DNA from: Dendrobium chrysotoxum
Lineage: Eukaryota; Streptophyta; Magnoliopsida; Asparagales; Orchidaceae
Length of the DNA stretch: 64,000 nt
Assembly (NCBI GenBank): GCA_019925795.1
Contig: CM034307.1
Coordinates: 40,077,201 to 40,141,200 of the forward strand
Reading direction: 5' to 3'
This document shows, piece by piece, positions 9,171 through 20,940 of the stretch (the stretch's first letter is position 1; every line of letters starts with the position of its first letter). The notes beneath the pieces are model-generated. The model searched no databases, was not told where the DNA came from, and saw only the letters and a list, made by a program, of their open reading frames with translations. A program made the position numbers and the translations under genes.

Positions 9171-11679
9171 ACATTTGTTATTGTGATGAGTAGGACATTC
9201 ATTAGCAAAGAATATATCCATCATTGTTGGCTAGCTATAATTATCACTAACATTTGACATTGTTAGCATTAGCAGAGAGCATGATGAATAGCTCAATCAT
9301 TATTAGTTGACTAATAAAGTTTGACATTGTATTAATAAGAGCAAAGACAATAGCATTAGCATATAGCATGATGAACAGCTCAATCATTGTTAGTTGTCTA
9401 CAGCGAGCACTAAAGTGCAAGACAACAATCAATAATGAGCATAACAAGTGGTATAATAAATATTGATTGACTGAAACAAAATGCATCAAAGATTGATTTT
9501 GCCACAAAGAGGATAGTCTTCAACACAATCACAACAAGCATCAGCAATGTTAAGGAGTTTTCTCCTTAGCTAAAAATAGCAAAAAAAAATTCCTACAAAA
9601 CGAAGTGAAAAATAAACCTACCTGTAAATTTCTACATAGTTGTTTTAACAATTATCTAAAATACTATTGATATTTATCTACAATAAACAATGGAGATTGA
9701 AGCCTCTAATCTATCAAATTTTGATACAATAATAGTTTGTCCCTGGATCACCCACCCATACTAAGGCAAGTGATGCATCTAGTTTTCTTAATTTTCGTTT
9801 TGATGTAATATGAACAATTATAGTTGTGTTTTCTATTTTTGTTTTATGTTTTTTTAGCTATCCAATGATGGAAAGCATCCCGTGATCAATGCGTAGGATT
9901 TGTTTGGCTTGCTTGACCTTGGGTGTGCCGGTTTTGGGGTTCTTTGGGCTGCTGCTGTTGTTGGTTTGGTGTTGGGTTGTTCTCGGTTTGGCTTGGGCTG
10001 TTTGGGTTGGAGCTTGCTTAAGTTGACCTACTTGGGGTTGTAGCTCATTATTGTTGGAGGATCATTAATGCATAAAGGTGTGTATTTATTTCCAAAAGGT
10101 TTAGGGGAGTGGAACTTGTGTGTCTCTTCGGTTTCTCCCTTCCCTCTCGGTTTTGGTGGCATTTTGCTCTTCCCATGGCTGCTGGTTGGTTTCCCCTTGT
10201 TGCCTCCTCGGGTCCCTCATTTGGCTAGTTTTCCCATGAGTTTTTCCCTGGTTTCTGTGTGACTTTTCGGGTCCTGCTGGCTGCTTAGCTGTGGCTGCTT
10301 GGGGGGAATGTTTTGCTTGTTTCTTGTGATGTTGTCTCTTGGTTTCCTGTACCAAAATGTTGGGGCTGCTGTTGGAGACTTTTGGCATTCCTTTTCCCCT
10401 CTTTTCATTGGTCTATTTGGAGGTACTTTGGCTGTTGGGTTTCCTCTCTCTTGGCTATATATTTGGGGTGTTTTGTAAGGAAAAAGGTTGTTGAAAATTG
10501 TTTGGCAAAGCCACTAAACCTGAGGGTTTTCTTCTTGGAAAAGCTTGAGAGCTTGTTCCATCTTCTTTCTCCTCTAGGAAAGCTTGCGAGCTTCTCCTCC
10601 CTTCTTCTCGGCTTCTAACCCCTTCTTCTCTACGCAAGTTCCACTCCACCTGTATCCTTCTTCTGGTTCCGGTTGGTGTAAGTTTGTGGCTGTTTTTTGA
10701 GGTGAATCGTGGCTGTTTTGTGGAGGATTGGTGGCTATTTTAAGGTGATATTTGTGGGCTGTTTTGGAGACATTTGCTGGAGGAGTTTGGTAGAACGTTG
10801 GCCCTATGCCTTGGTGGACCCCTGGTTTGCAAGCTAAGCATTTTTCATTTTAATTTCCTACACCCGATGAATGTGAGGAGTCCGCTTGACGGATGTTCTG
10901 AGGATAGCATTGTTTTATTTTAAATTTGTTCTTTGCTAACTTTCTTTTGTCTAAGGTTTGTTGGTCTTCGGTTTTCTGTCTAAGTTGAAGTGGAAGTCTT
11001 ATTCTCTAGCCTATTTGTTCTCCAATTGTGGTTTTAAGTTGGAAGGTGAGTCTTTTGTTTTCTTTTCGTAATATTTCTCCTTTCTTGGTTTTTGTTTTTA
11101 AGTTGTCTACATCAGCAAGTTTCCATTTAGAATGTAAAAAAGGCTAGGAAGACTATTTTAATTGATAATGAAAGCAAACTAAATGGTAATGGACATCCAA
11201 ATAGATGATAGTGTGATCCTTATAAGAGAACAATCACCAATTATTGCAATTACAAGTCCACTGATGTGGGTTGACTTCCCACAAATTAAACAAACTATTG
11301 CAAGTTAAAAGATATTTTCGCAAATCATAATAGTGTGAAAGTTTTACACTATCATACATGGAATATGAAAATATACAATAAAGAGAAATTAATCAAAGGA
11401 TCAGGCCTAGTTATAGAAATCACCTCCATACTATTGGAGGAACTTTAATAACAGATATCCTTTAGCCAATCAAAATGGTAGATGATAATGTAGAAGGCAC
11501 CTTGTTAGGTCCCCACATGCATCAAATGAAAACACGAAGATGAGAAATGACAAGGGTGATAGCGTACACAAATAGTAAATAATGGCTTCTATGAGAGTGT
11601 AAGGCGGGCTACAGCACACTGCTTGTTGCGTTCTTCAAAATCGTCTTATTTTTAGTTGGCTACAACGAATGAAGCATCA
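9171..11679. repeat. ~1.1-kb direct repeat, copy 2, split by a solo LTR
   Basis: The repeat runs 9171-9770 and resumes at 11115 through 11679. The 1344-bp solo LTR and its GCAAG duplication fill the gap. Anchors such as TTTCCATTTAGAATGTAAAAAAGG and CACTGCTTGTTGC match copy 1 in order. The LTR therefore arrived after the repeat was duplicated. Confidence 0.75.
9771..11114 (+). mobile_element. Solo LTR with perfect 5-bp target duplication GCAAG
   Basis: The 1344-bp element begins TGATGCATCTAG and ends GTTGTCTACATCA. GCAAG flanks it at 9766-9770 and 11115-11119. It is T- and G-rich, has a TATATA box near 10453-10460 on the plus strand, and encodes no recognisable protein; its open frames (for example 10068-10618) are chance. 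It belongs to the same family as the inverted solo LTR at 2941-3733. Confidence 0.92.
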
Positions 11680-12160
11680 GACATTTGTTATTGTGACGAG
11701 TAGGACATTCATTAGCAAAGAATATACCCATCATTGTTCACTAACTACAATTAACAATAAAGTTTGACACTGTTAGCATTAGCAGACAGCGTGATGAACA
11801 ACTTGACCATTGTTGGTTTGTATCACTAAGAGCACAACAACCATCAACGATGAGCATAACAAATGGCATAATAATTTTCAATTGACTGCAACAAGCTACG
11901 CATCAAAGATTGATTTTGCCACAAACAGGATAGTCTTCAACAAAATCAAAAGCATAATCCATATTAAGGAATTTTCTCCTTAGCTAGAAAATAATTTAAA
12001 AAAAATTCCGCAAAAAGAAGTGAAAAATAAGCCTATATATACATTTCTAAAGAGTTATTTTGACAGTTATCTAACATATTATTTATATTTATCTATAATG
12101 AACAATGGAGATTGAAACCTACAATCACCAAATCACCCACCCATATTAAGCTGAGTTTAC
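11680..12160. repeat. ~1.1-kb direct repeat, copy 3 (partial)
   Basis: The copy starts again at ACATTTGTTATTGTGACGAG and follows the other copies to about CACCCACCCATATTAAGC, where similarity fades. It covers roughly the first half of the unit. Confidence 0.7.
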
Positions 12161-13001
12161 GTATCTAATAGCAATCTTTTAGTGGCGTTCAAAGATAGCC
12201 AGCATCAAAGAAATCTCAAATCACATATCCAAATATTAACATAATTGACAACGATATCATGAACACATTAGTTGTAATGATCAAATTTTCAATTGGCAAT
12301 TTGATGAGAAGGCTGCCTCTTGAATGAATATAGCAGAAATAAATGATAATGTCTCATCATTTTCCTATGGATCAACTCCTCTCTAAAAGGAGTGCTTAGA
12401 GAGGAACGGCTCACAAATTGGTAGTAAAAGAGGTGCAGTTACTTGAAAATTTTTTTTCATATTGTATTGCACGGTTAAAAGTACACGGTAGTGCAATCGA
12501 AGGGCATTTAGGTGTTAAATTGTACGGTGGCCTAACAGCACCCCAAACACTGATGCTGCCAGGGACCACCACCGCCCAAGTGACAGCATCGCATGTAGTA
12601 CACACGAACATAAGGAAATTGTAGATGTAATGGAAACGAAGCAACTTGGTGTGATTAGCCCCAGATTGAGCGGTCAAGATATTCACATACTCTTTGTGAT
12701 GCGTCAGAACTTGCCTTATAGTCGCACCATTTTAAGATTGTTTGGGCACTGGTCTGCTTAACCAAATCAAACTAAGATCTTTCTATGATATTCTAGGTAA
12801 CATCGAGATGCTTGCTTCGCAAGAAAATTTAATGCTTGATCATAAATGGATACTTATGATCCCAACAAGTTCAATTCATACAAGGATCAACGTGAATTAA
12901 TCTAAATAAAAGATACCCACGAGGAAAAAAACAAGTTTCCAATGAAACTTCAGTTTTTAAAAGAAAAAAACTAAACAACGTTTGCAAGGGCTGAACTTTA
13001 C
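12161..13001. other. AT-rich DNA, probably intron 2 of the RuvB-like gene
   Basis: No further exon of the RuvB-like gene was found by eye here or in 8079-12160. If the gene is whole, its second intron is very long and hosts the repeats and solo LTR; otherwise this is a 5' gene fragment. The 91-aa minus-strand frame at 12411-12686 has no recognisable features. Confidence 0.4.
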
Positions 13002-13383
13002 CTTCGTCCCGAGCTCCTGAGCAATCCCTAGAGCCAGCGCCGTCTTTCCAGTGCTTGGGGGACCAGCAAAGAGCAGCGCCCGGCCGGCCATCTTTTTCTG
13101 GCGGATCATGTCCACAACTAACCCTGCCGCTTCCCTGGCAGCCACTTGCCCTACAAACCCAGCAGCCATGGCGATGGCATGCCCACTCACCTGAAACACA
13201 AGACAAAACTGTGAAAAAAACATTTTTATTGCAACTGATGGAGAATGCAAAAAAAAAAAAGCTAAAACCCTAAACCCTAAGCAGTTCGTTAAGGAGAAAT
13301 ACATCAAGACCAAGGCCCTTGATGTGGGTGTGAGTGGCTATGCGCTGCTTTTTTGTGGTGGATTGGACCTCCTCAATCCTCAT
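13002..13383 (-). CDS. RIN1: RuvB-like 1 AAA+ ATPase (RIN1/pontin), exons 1-2 only
   Basis: Exon 1 (13383-13303) encodes 27 residues, MRIEEVQSTTKKQRIATHTH followed by IKGLGLD. It ends at a GT donor at 13302. Exon 2 (13190-13002) follows a TTTCAG acceptor, encodes 63 residues, and ends AAG|GTAAAG. Both junctions are phase 0, and intron 1 is 112 bp (13191-13302). AAGFVGQVAAREAAGLVVDM, the KKMAGRALL segment and the Walker A loop identify RuvB-like 1. This AAA+ helicase-type ATPase belongs to INO80/SWR1 remodelling and R2TP complexes (family knowledge). The start was chosen by homology; the frame is open further upstream. The Walker A reads GPPSTGKT where GPPGTGKT is near-invariant. The remaining ~80% of the protein is not visible, so this may be a gene with a huge intron or a 5' fragment. 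Confidence 0.82.
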
Positions 13384-13580
13384 TTCGAAGAATGCTCGAC
13401 CTCTATTGTTTCCTGTTCTTCCTCTCCTCGCTTCGCCGCAGCGCTTAGGTCGACCGCCTGGTTTTCCGGTGCGAGGGCGCTGTTGTGCGAGCGGTCTGAT
13501 CACCCCTGGCCTGCATAGCTATATAATCGCACGTGCATAATATGGGAAAAATAAAATAAAATAAAAATTAATGATTTTTA

Positions 13581-13625
<45 letters not shown>

Positions 13626-13711
13626 GCTTTCAAAAAGAAATTTAAGGTTGAATTATCAAGCATGCACATCTTTATTCTTAACCCTATAATAGAATTTGAT
13701 TGTATTTTTTT
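13384..13711. promoter_or_regulatory. 5' region of the RuvB-like gene with (TA)n microsatellite
   Basis: The first ~130 bp upstream of the ATG is GC-rich, like a plant 5' UTR. An uninterrupted TA run of about 20 units occupies 13584-13623. A telomere-like box (AAACCCTAAACCCTAA) sits just inside the gene in intron 1 at 13265-13280. Upstream the DNA is AT-rich to a T tract at 13705-13719. Confidence 0.45.
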
Positions 13712-14033
13712 TTTTTTTTGTCTATTTCTTTTTTATATTTTATATTCATAATTCATTATTTTTAATTTAAATATGAGAATTTACTCTTATTGAAATTAAA
13801 AGCTCCATTTTTAAAATAATATAGATATTATAAATATTACAATACACACACACCACAAACATAAAAAAAACTTTCAATTTATGGTGAAGAAAATATGTAA
13901 AGAATTATGATACATCCTTTGCTCTTTAAGAGATATGCTCATGGAACTTGTAGGCAAAAATTGATAAATTTAAAGATGTTTAATATAACAAGCCTTATTT
14001 CAAAACATGTTTTTTTTACATTGGATATAAGAT
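13712..14033. repeat. 322-bp host duplication, left copy, abutting the viral array
   Basis: From the T tract through ...TTGGATATAAGAT this segment matches 55516-55837 base for base by eye. The two copies flank the pararetrovirus array in direct orientation, like a very long target-site duplication. The right copy continues into CTAAAGACTATC, the presumed pre-insertion sequence. Confidence 0.92.
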
Positions 14034-14336
14034 ATTGCGGAAATATAATAAAATAAAACAACAGACTAAGAACGAACAACTGAAAAGATTTATTTACCCA
14101 AATCGGAGCCAAAGCAACTGGATATTTTTATTGCACACACAGAGAGAGAGAGAGAGAGATTACAAGTGATGCTCCTTAAGGCTGGCAAACCCAAACATAT
14201 ATAGCCTCAGAAGACTTACAAACTAAGCAAACATAGGAAACATAGGAAACATAAGATTCCCTACAATAATAATTGGAGACTAGTGGCCAATTATGAGTGG
14301 GAATACAGCGTAAAAGATGCTCTACTAGAGCTGGCT
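14034..14336 (-). promoter_or_regulatory. Unit A 3' end: outermost viral promoter facing the RuvB-like gene
   Basis: Reading on the minus strand from ORF3: GCTATATATG (TATA box 14197-14203), a (CT)9 tract (14141-14159), AATAAA at 14127-14132 and again at 14089-14094, then the type I leader ending CCGCAAT at the host junction. The layout of TATA, short transcribed stretch and poly(A) signal matches the terminally redundant pregenomic RNA design of pararetroviruses. The primer site itself is absent because the array breaks exactly there. The promoter points toward the RuvB-like start about 790 bp away. Confidence 0.75.
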
Positions 14337-15692
14337 TTACAAAAAGTCGTCATGATCTTCGGTTAGTGGTGCCTTTCCAGGACGATGGCTGGGTCCAGGT
14401 TCCTGTGTCTTTGTGCTCTGGTGGTCCCATGTGTCGGGCGTGGTTTCATCTGACTGTTGAGAAATTAAATCTTCGTCCTCTGGAAATAACTGAAGCATTT
14501 GATCCAAATATGCCTTTTGAAGTCGGGCTTTGATCTGGTCGGTAGACTCGTGAGGATACCTTTGTTTCAATTGCTCATGCAGTTTGCCTAATGAAAACTC
14601 TGCTGGAGAGGGTTGTCTTAGATTTTTGACAATGTTATTTTGAATAACTTTGTCTATTTATTTTTTCTTGTCTGCAATGATAATAGCAGACCACCATTTA
14701 ACGGAGAAGTTTCTCATTAAACATTTAAGATTTAAAGTGTCTCGATTAATTTCGGTGCTCCAGGTCCATATCCATGGTATCTGGGCTTGTGCAAAAAAAT
14801 AAAATTCACTCATGCCATCTATGAAATCATCTGTTTTGATGGCTTGGAGATGGGAGGAAGATTCAACCCATTGGTTGTAACTGATCTGAAGCTCAGCTGG
14901 CAGGATAGTGATGGTGGCTCCTTTGGCTTCCCACCATTTATAGAACCAATATGGAGTAGGTTGATCTAATAGGTCTGGATTAAGGATAAACATCCAGGAG
15001 TGTGAATGCGAAGGATTTAATATATAGAAGGCTTTATGCATGGCTTGTACGTAAGTCCAATAGTTGAACGAGCAGGACCTAGTCGTTCCATCTGCATTTT
15101 GCAGCTCACACCTTTGAATTTGGAAGGGGGTTATTCCCCAATCCTTTGGATGAATAACACGAAGGATATTAGCACGGCTATAGGTAAACTCGCGTTTGGC
15201 ATCGTAATGATGCTTAATATCTATGCATTGGAGATATAAAAGGATGGCTTCATAAGCAGTTCTATCATATGTAGAATCTTGGAGAAACGGATTTTGGTTT
15301 AGGTATTTATGAAATAAAGACCAGGCCGATGTGGTCTCATAATCTTCAGGATTAAGATCCAACAGATGTTCAACTCCGGTTTTGAGAATAGGTTCAAACA
15401 TATCTGAAGTTTGAGTGTTTACTGGAAGTTCGATGGCTGATTGCATCGTTTCATGAGTTTCAGTTTTGATTTGGGCTGAACTCGAGTCCTCTTGGGAACC
15501 GTAGAGGTAAGTTTTAAGTGGGATTAACTTAGGAAGAGGAGGGAATTCTCCTCGGCCATAGCCTGACGGGCCTCGTCCTTGTTGGCCTCTGTCTCGGCCA
15601 CGATAGTTGCCACGTGATGGTGGCCAACCTCGACCGCGTTGTGGTGTTGTGCTGGCGCGCCCTTTAGGGGTGCGCCACCCCTCCGGATCCAT
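14337..15692 (-). pseudogene. Unit A ORF3 (RG-rich protein) with one nonsense codon
   Basis: The frame aligns over its whole 451-codon length with the intact copies in units B, E and F. A CAA codon has become TAA at 14658-14660, cutting the product to 344 residues just after the IIIADKKK segment. Downstream coding continues in frame to 14337. Unit-specific differences include RDRGQQ for RGRGQQ in the N-terminal RG region, and an H-E in place of Q-K before QLKQRYPHE. Units A and D share ELPVNTQ where the others have ELQVNTQ. Confidence 0.92.
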
Positions 15693-18600
15693 CAGTCGGG
15701 AATTCCTGCAAGGTATTCGCGAGTTAAGAAATCAGGCAAAGAATTATCTTTACCTTTGATGAATTCAATAGAGAAATCAAAAATAGCTAGTTGAGCTTGC
15801 CAAGTCGCAAAGATTTGTTTAGATGCTAGATTTTTAACATCCTTTTCTAAAATATATTTTGCAGAAGAACAATCAATACGCAATAAAAAATGTGTGTTGA
15901 GAAGATCATCTTGAAATTTAGTAATAGATTTAACGATGGCCAACATTTCTTTTTTTATAGTTGGATATTTCATTTGAGTAGGATTCCAAAATCCTGAGAC
16001 AAAACGAACTAATTCTTCCTTTTGAGAAGAGGGGTTTTTTTGTTTCAGAATCCCGCCAAATCCTATATGCGAAGCATCGGTTTCGACTATTTTGGAAAAT
16101 GAGGGATTTGCGAGATTTAAGCAGGGTAAGTTTTTAACATGTTGTTTAATGATCTGCACTGCTTTAGTACACGTGTCATCCCAAGGAGATGCATTTTTGC
16201 GAAGTCGTTTATATAAAGGAGCGGCATCGCTGGCTAGATTTTTATAAAAGTCTGCCACGTAGTTTAGAGCTCCTAAGAAGCGTTGTAATTGCTGTTTATC
16301 TAATATTTTATCGGGAAATTTTTCTGCAAAGGCAATACTTCGCTGAATGGGTGTAATAGTGTCATTTTGGATAGTATGACCTAGAAATCGGATTTCTTGT
16401 TGAAAGAGTTTTATTTTGGGTTCGGAGAGAACTAAGCCGTTTTGGATAATGAGCCATTTAAATGTTTTTAAATGTCGAAAATGTTCATCTATTGTTTTGG
16501 AAAATATCAAAACATCATCAATATAAACAAGAATATATTTTTCGTAAGGATTAAAAATGTCATTCATAATATGTTGAAATTCAGATGGGGCATTTTTTAA
16601 TCCAAAAGGCATAACGTTCCATTCGTATTGGCCAAAAGGAACCGTGAAGGCCGTTTTATAACGATCTTCTTCTTTGATCTGGATCTGCCAATATCCAGAC
16701 TTTAAATCAAATTTAGAAAAAATATTAGCTTGGGCTAAGCGATTTAGAAGATCTCGTTTGTTAGGAATAGGATATCGTATCCATTTCAGAACATGGTTAA
16801 GGGGCTTGTAATTAATTACAAGTCGGGGTTTACCTCTTTCTTTTTCGGCTGCATTCATTACATAAAAGGCAGTGCAGCTCCATGGAGAGCTTGACTGGCT
16901 AATGATTTTCTTTTGAAGTAAATCATCTATTTCTTTATAACAAAGTGCGAGATATTCTTTATTCATTTGCGAGGGCCGAGACTTGGTTGGAATATCGATT
17001 TCATCAAAATCGTCAACGTAAGGAAGGCTTACACAATGAATTTTACGATTCCAAAAGCTTATGGGATTTTCACCACATACTTGTTGTTTTAGTTCTAACT
17101 CGAATTTTGAAATTTTATCTTGAATCGTTTTGCTTTGGAGCTTTTGGGTAAGCTCTGTAGTTAAAATTTCTTTGGTTAAGAAATTTATATGGATTTGTTT
17201 TCCTTTGCATTTATTCATCTCATTTAAGATGATTTCTCTAGGATCAGTGATGAAATTGAATTTAATTGGTGGATTGTGACAATAAGAGGTAATACCCTTT
17301 TGGTCAGTTGCAATAGGCATGATACTATGTAGGAAAGGAGTTCCTAGGATAATATGCTGGGATAAATTTTTTACTAATAGAAAAGGGGTTTTAATACAGT
17401 AGTCATCTTGACATACCGCTGCTTGAGATAATTTATAACGAATTTCCATTGAGTTACCACTAGCTGAAGTCAGCTTTTGAGTGGTTTTTTCAAAATATTT
17501 AGAAGGGACTATGCCTTCCTGAAGGCAGTTCATATCAGCTCCACTATCAACTAATGCGGTAAGATGTGGAAGTACATAAGAAGGACCTATAACTAAGGTG
17601 ATAGAAATGTACCATTTGTGGATAATGGCTTTCTGTAGGGAGTTGATGAGAGTAGTTGTAGTAGCGACCTGGGGTTCAATCTCAGCAGGTTCGAGATCAG
17701 GTTGTTCTAAAATTTGATCTAACTCAATCTGAGTAACTCTGTTGGCAAGTTGATGTTGTTCTAATTTTAAAGCTTGAAATTCAAGCTTTAAGCTTTTAAG
17801 TTCAGATTTTAACTCGTGGAGAGAAGTCGGGGTGATTTCGCGCTCACTTTCCTTGAGTTTAAATTTATCTAAGACTTCTTTCATTGAATAGTTAGGGAAC
17901 TTATACGTTCGTTGTAAAGGAGTCTCGTCTGAAGTACCTAATAATTTTATGATTTGATCTCTGGTTTTAGGATCTTGAACTTCTCCAAGAAGTTGAATCA
18001 TTTGAGTTTTTTGTTCATCTGTTAGAACAAATAAACCTGATTTTTCTACTATAGATTTATAGTAATCACTGCTATTGCAGTTAGTACAGCAAGGAGAGTC
18101 ACTAGACTCGGTATCTAACTCGTCGATCTCAGCAATAGATTCTGAGTCGGAGGCTGTGTCGTTATCAGAACGTAGTAATATGTGGATTAATAAATCTTTT
18201 GTTTCACTGTCGAGTTTTAACTCATTAATTTTCCTTTTCATTGGACATTTATTTGAATAATGCCCAGTTTTGCCACATTTAAAGCATTTTATTTGTTTGT
18301 CAGACTGCTGAGGTTTGTCTTTGTCACGATTGTGTTTAGAAAAACCTTTAGGTTTAAATTTTCTTTTATGATGTTTATCTTTGAACGATTTTTCGTGATG
18401 GAATTGAGTTTTCTGCTTAGCAGAGTGTTTTTTCCTTTTCGTTAAGGGACCAGGACATGCGAATTGTTCGCAAAATGCTCCTAATTGTTTTCGATCTGAA
18501 ATGCATTCTTTTTTCAATTGTTGATTCATACGAATGTCATTGCAGAGGGTAATACCTACTTTAATGCATTCACTTATTATACGTCCATACGTATAAAGTT

Positions 18601-19918
18601 CAAACTGCAATTGACCATTTGCATTTCTTAATTTTTCTTTAACTTTTGTAGCAAAGGTGGCAGGTAGACCTTCTAAGAATTTTTCTTTCCAGTAGTTAGA
18701 ACTGACATCCGAAAGATTCATGACTCTGGTCATAAAAACTTCTTTGTACCATCTAAAATGAGATAATGATGGACATTTAAGTTTTTGTAATAAAGAACGC
18801 ATCTGTTCTCTATTATCTGTCATATATCCTAAGAAATGTTCTAGGATATTATGAATAAGCGTATATACCGCTTCATCGTTTGGTTTTTCTGAATCTAAAA
18901 GACTTTTTTCACTTTGTAAATCATTTTTCTCGGCTTGGCTAAGATAATTATCCCACCAGCCTTTCAGAATACCAGTAAATCCATTGATGATAATCTGGAC
19001 CAGTTCCCAGGGGTGATGCCCTTTGCTTTGAGCGACCGCCGAGTAAATAAGCATTCTATGTACAGTTTTATGAATTTGATAGTCTGATAGACCGTCAAAA
19101 TTCCATTCATAAAGTTATCTCGGGTCATAAGAGATTTGTTCATTTAGATCTTCTTCATATAAGAGATCTGAGGGGGTTGGACGTTGGTAGTAATATTTAC
19201 CCATTGATTTCTTGGGATATTTAAGTTTGTTAATGTTTAAGGGAGGCTCACTTCCTAGTTGCCTAAATTGTTCTTCTAGGTTTGTAATATCAAGATTACT
19301 GTCGGAGTCAGATTGAGTTTCTGAGGTGGAACTATCTTCTCCGTTGAGTGCAGTAATCTTTTTAGATTTAATTTGCTTAATTACTTCTGAGATTTGTAAA
19401 TCTTCATCCAAATTCATTTTGATTGGAGGTGGCAGTTTTACTGCTGGTTTAGTTACAACCATTTTAGAGACTGAAGATGAAGCCTCTTGGCTTTGTTTTT
19501 GATCAACTTTTGTTTTTAAGTGATCTAGTTTTTGATCTATACTTTCTAAATGAGAAGTAATAAGTTGTAATGTATTGTTGGTATAATTGAGTTGTTTGAT
19601 TAGTATACCAAATTCTCTGATGGCTTGTGGATCAGAGGATATAGTACTAAATGGAGCCATGATAATGTCTGGCTTAGGAGTTGGGTCTTTCAACATTTTG
19701 ATATTGTTTGTTATTTGATTAACAAACCAGTTAGCAAAAGGAATAGTAGCTTTTCCCCTTTTATTTAACGTTTCGAGATCAAGAAAATATTGATCTGAAT
19801 ATGTAATACGTTCGTCTTCCGAAAATGTCTTTCGATACCAAAGTCTAAATGGTTCGTATTTTGGAAGCATATAATGACGGATAACCGTCTCTCTTAATTC
19901 GGAATCTAATCCGTACAT
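15692..19918 (-). pseudogene. Unit A polyprotein (capsid-protease-RT-RNase H), one nonsense codon
   Basis: The frame has the full 1409-codon length with no indels. A single CAA-to-TAA change at 19115-19117 stops it after residue 267 (ending SYDPR), before the capsid core. All later domains stay open for more than 1120 codons: zinc knuckle, protease DSGA, RT YIDD, RNase H ETDAS. The start ATG overlaps the movement-protein stop by one base. Unit-specific residues include a TKRKKH basic stretch and MNLSDVSS in the capsid. This is the least damaged polyprotein by number of point lesions, together with D. Confidence 0.94.
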
Positions 19919-20940
19919 TAAAACTGCATTTCAGAGGGAGTAGGGGAACGGAAATCTTGACTTCCCCTTATAGGATGTAAGATCCTATTTCTGTTAAGCA
20001 CAAGGCCTGGACTAGCAGATATTTCAGAATCATCCGATTTTGATGTTCTGATTTCTTCTCCTGAGGTAGAGGGTATAGAAATTCGCGGGAGGTGAATGGA
20101 TCGCCGAGGATTGAACCGAACTTCTACATCGCCGTCGGACGTTTGAATGATTTGTTCAATGTCCTGATTTAGAGTGGGTTGCGGGGTTATAACTTGTGGT
20201 AAAGTTCATTGCTCGGGGAATGTGATTTCATTCCATCTAATGACTCTATTGGTCGCTATGTTGGATGCTAACAGATTGGTTTCAATTAGGGTTGTTCGAC
20301 TGTTAGGTTGAACCATTTTTTTCACCTTGGGACTTAAGGTATTCATGATTTTGAAGTGGATCCTATAGACTAGAGCTATGGTTTCGGATCCTGGAAGGAA
20401 ATTATATCCATGAAGTTGTAGATGAAGTTTTAGAGCTTCGAAGAGATTAACGTCACTGAGTGAGAGACTCAGATTTGGAAAAGTGTTAAAATAAATGGGG
20501 CCATGACATAGGCTAGTTTCCATAACCCCCATTAGGGATTGTGCCCAGTTGAGGCATCGACCATCTCTAAGACAAGTGAGGATAGAGGCATTTAGTCCAC
20601 GAAGTGTAAGTGGTTTAAAGACGATCTGTATGAGACCTATGTGTATATATTTGTAGTCTTGCATATAAGACCTAAGGTCATCATAGCAAAGTAAAGGGAT
20701 AGTTTTTTCTATGGAATCAATCGTTATAGATTGCTCTACCGTTTTTATGGTAGATTTACCTTTGAAATCAAATGTTCCGATTTGGTAGATTAATGTTTTA
20801 TCTACCTTTGGTAAAGACCATTGGTTGAGATCCTCTTCATTTAGAGGATATTCGATTAATTCAGCGTTTTTAATATCTCGGAAAGAGGGTACATGCCCCT
20901 TTTGGAGAATGGACAAAGGATTCGTCGAAGAAGAAGCCAT
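19918..20940 (-). pseudogene. Unit A movement protein with one nonsense codon
   Basis: The frame has the full 341-codon length. TGG has become TGA at 20206-20208, truncating the protein to 244 residues just after ITFPEQ. The conserved 30K core is before the stop and remains. It carries the haplotype 2 markers GPIYF and the GATCCTATT 3' segment. QIVFKPL replaces the QIAFKPL seen elsewhere. Confidence 0.93.

Noticed and set aside
10068..10618. Plus- and minus-strand open frames as genes
   Set aside because: They lie entirely within a solo LTR bounded by TG...CA and a perfect GCAAG duplication, and have low-complexity composition.
13261..13282. Interstitial telomere repeat
   Set aside because: Only two AAACCCT units, common as a telo-box near plant housekeeping genes.
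14297..14533. Plus-strand frames of 60-80 codons recurring in each viral unit (for example starting MGIQRKRC, MCKKIKF, MHGLYVS, MRDILYS)
   Set aside because: They are antisense shadows of ORF3, the polyprotein and the leader; recurrence only reflects the 7.4-kb repeat.
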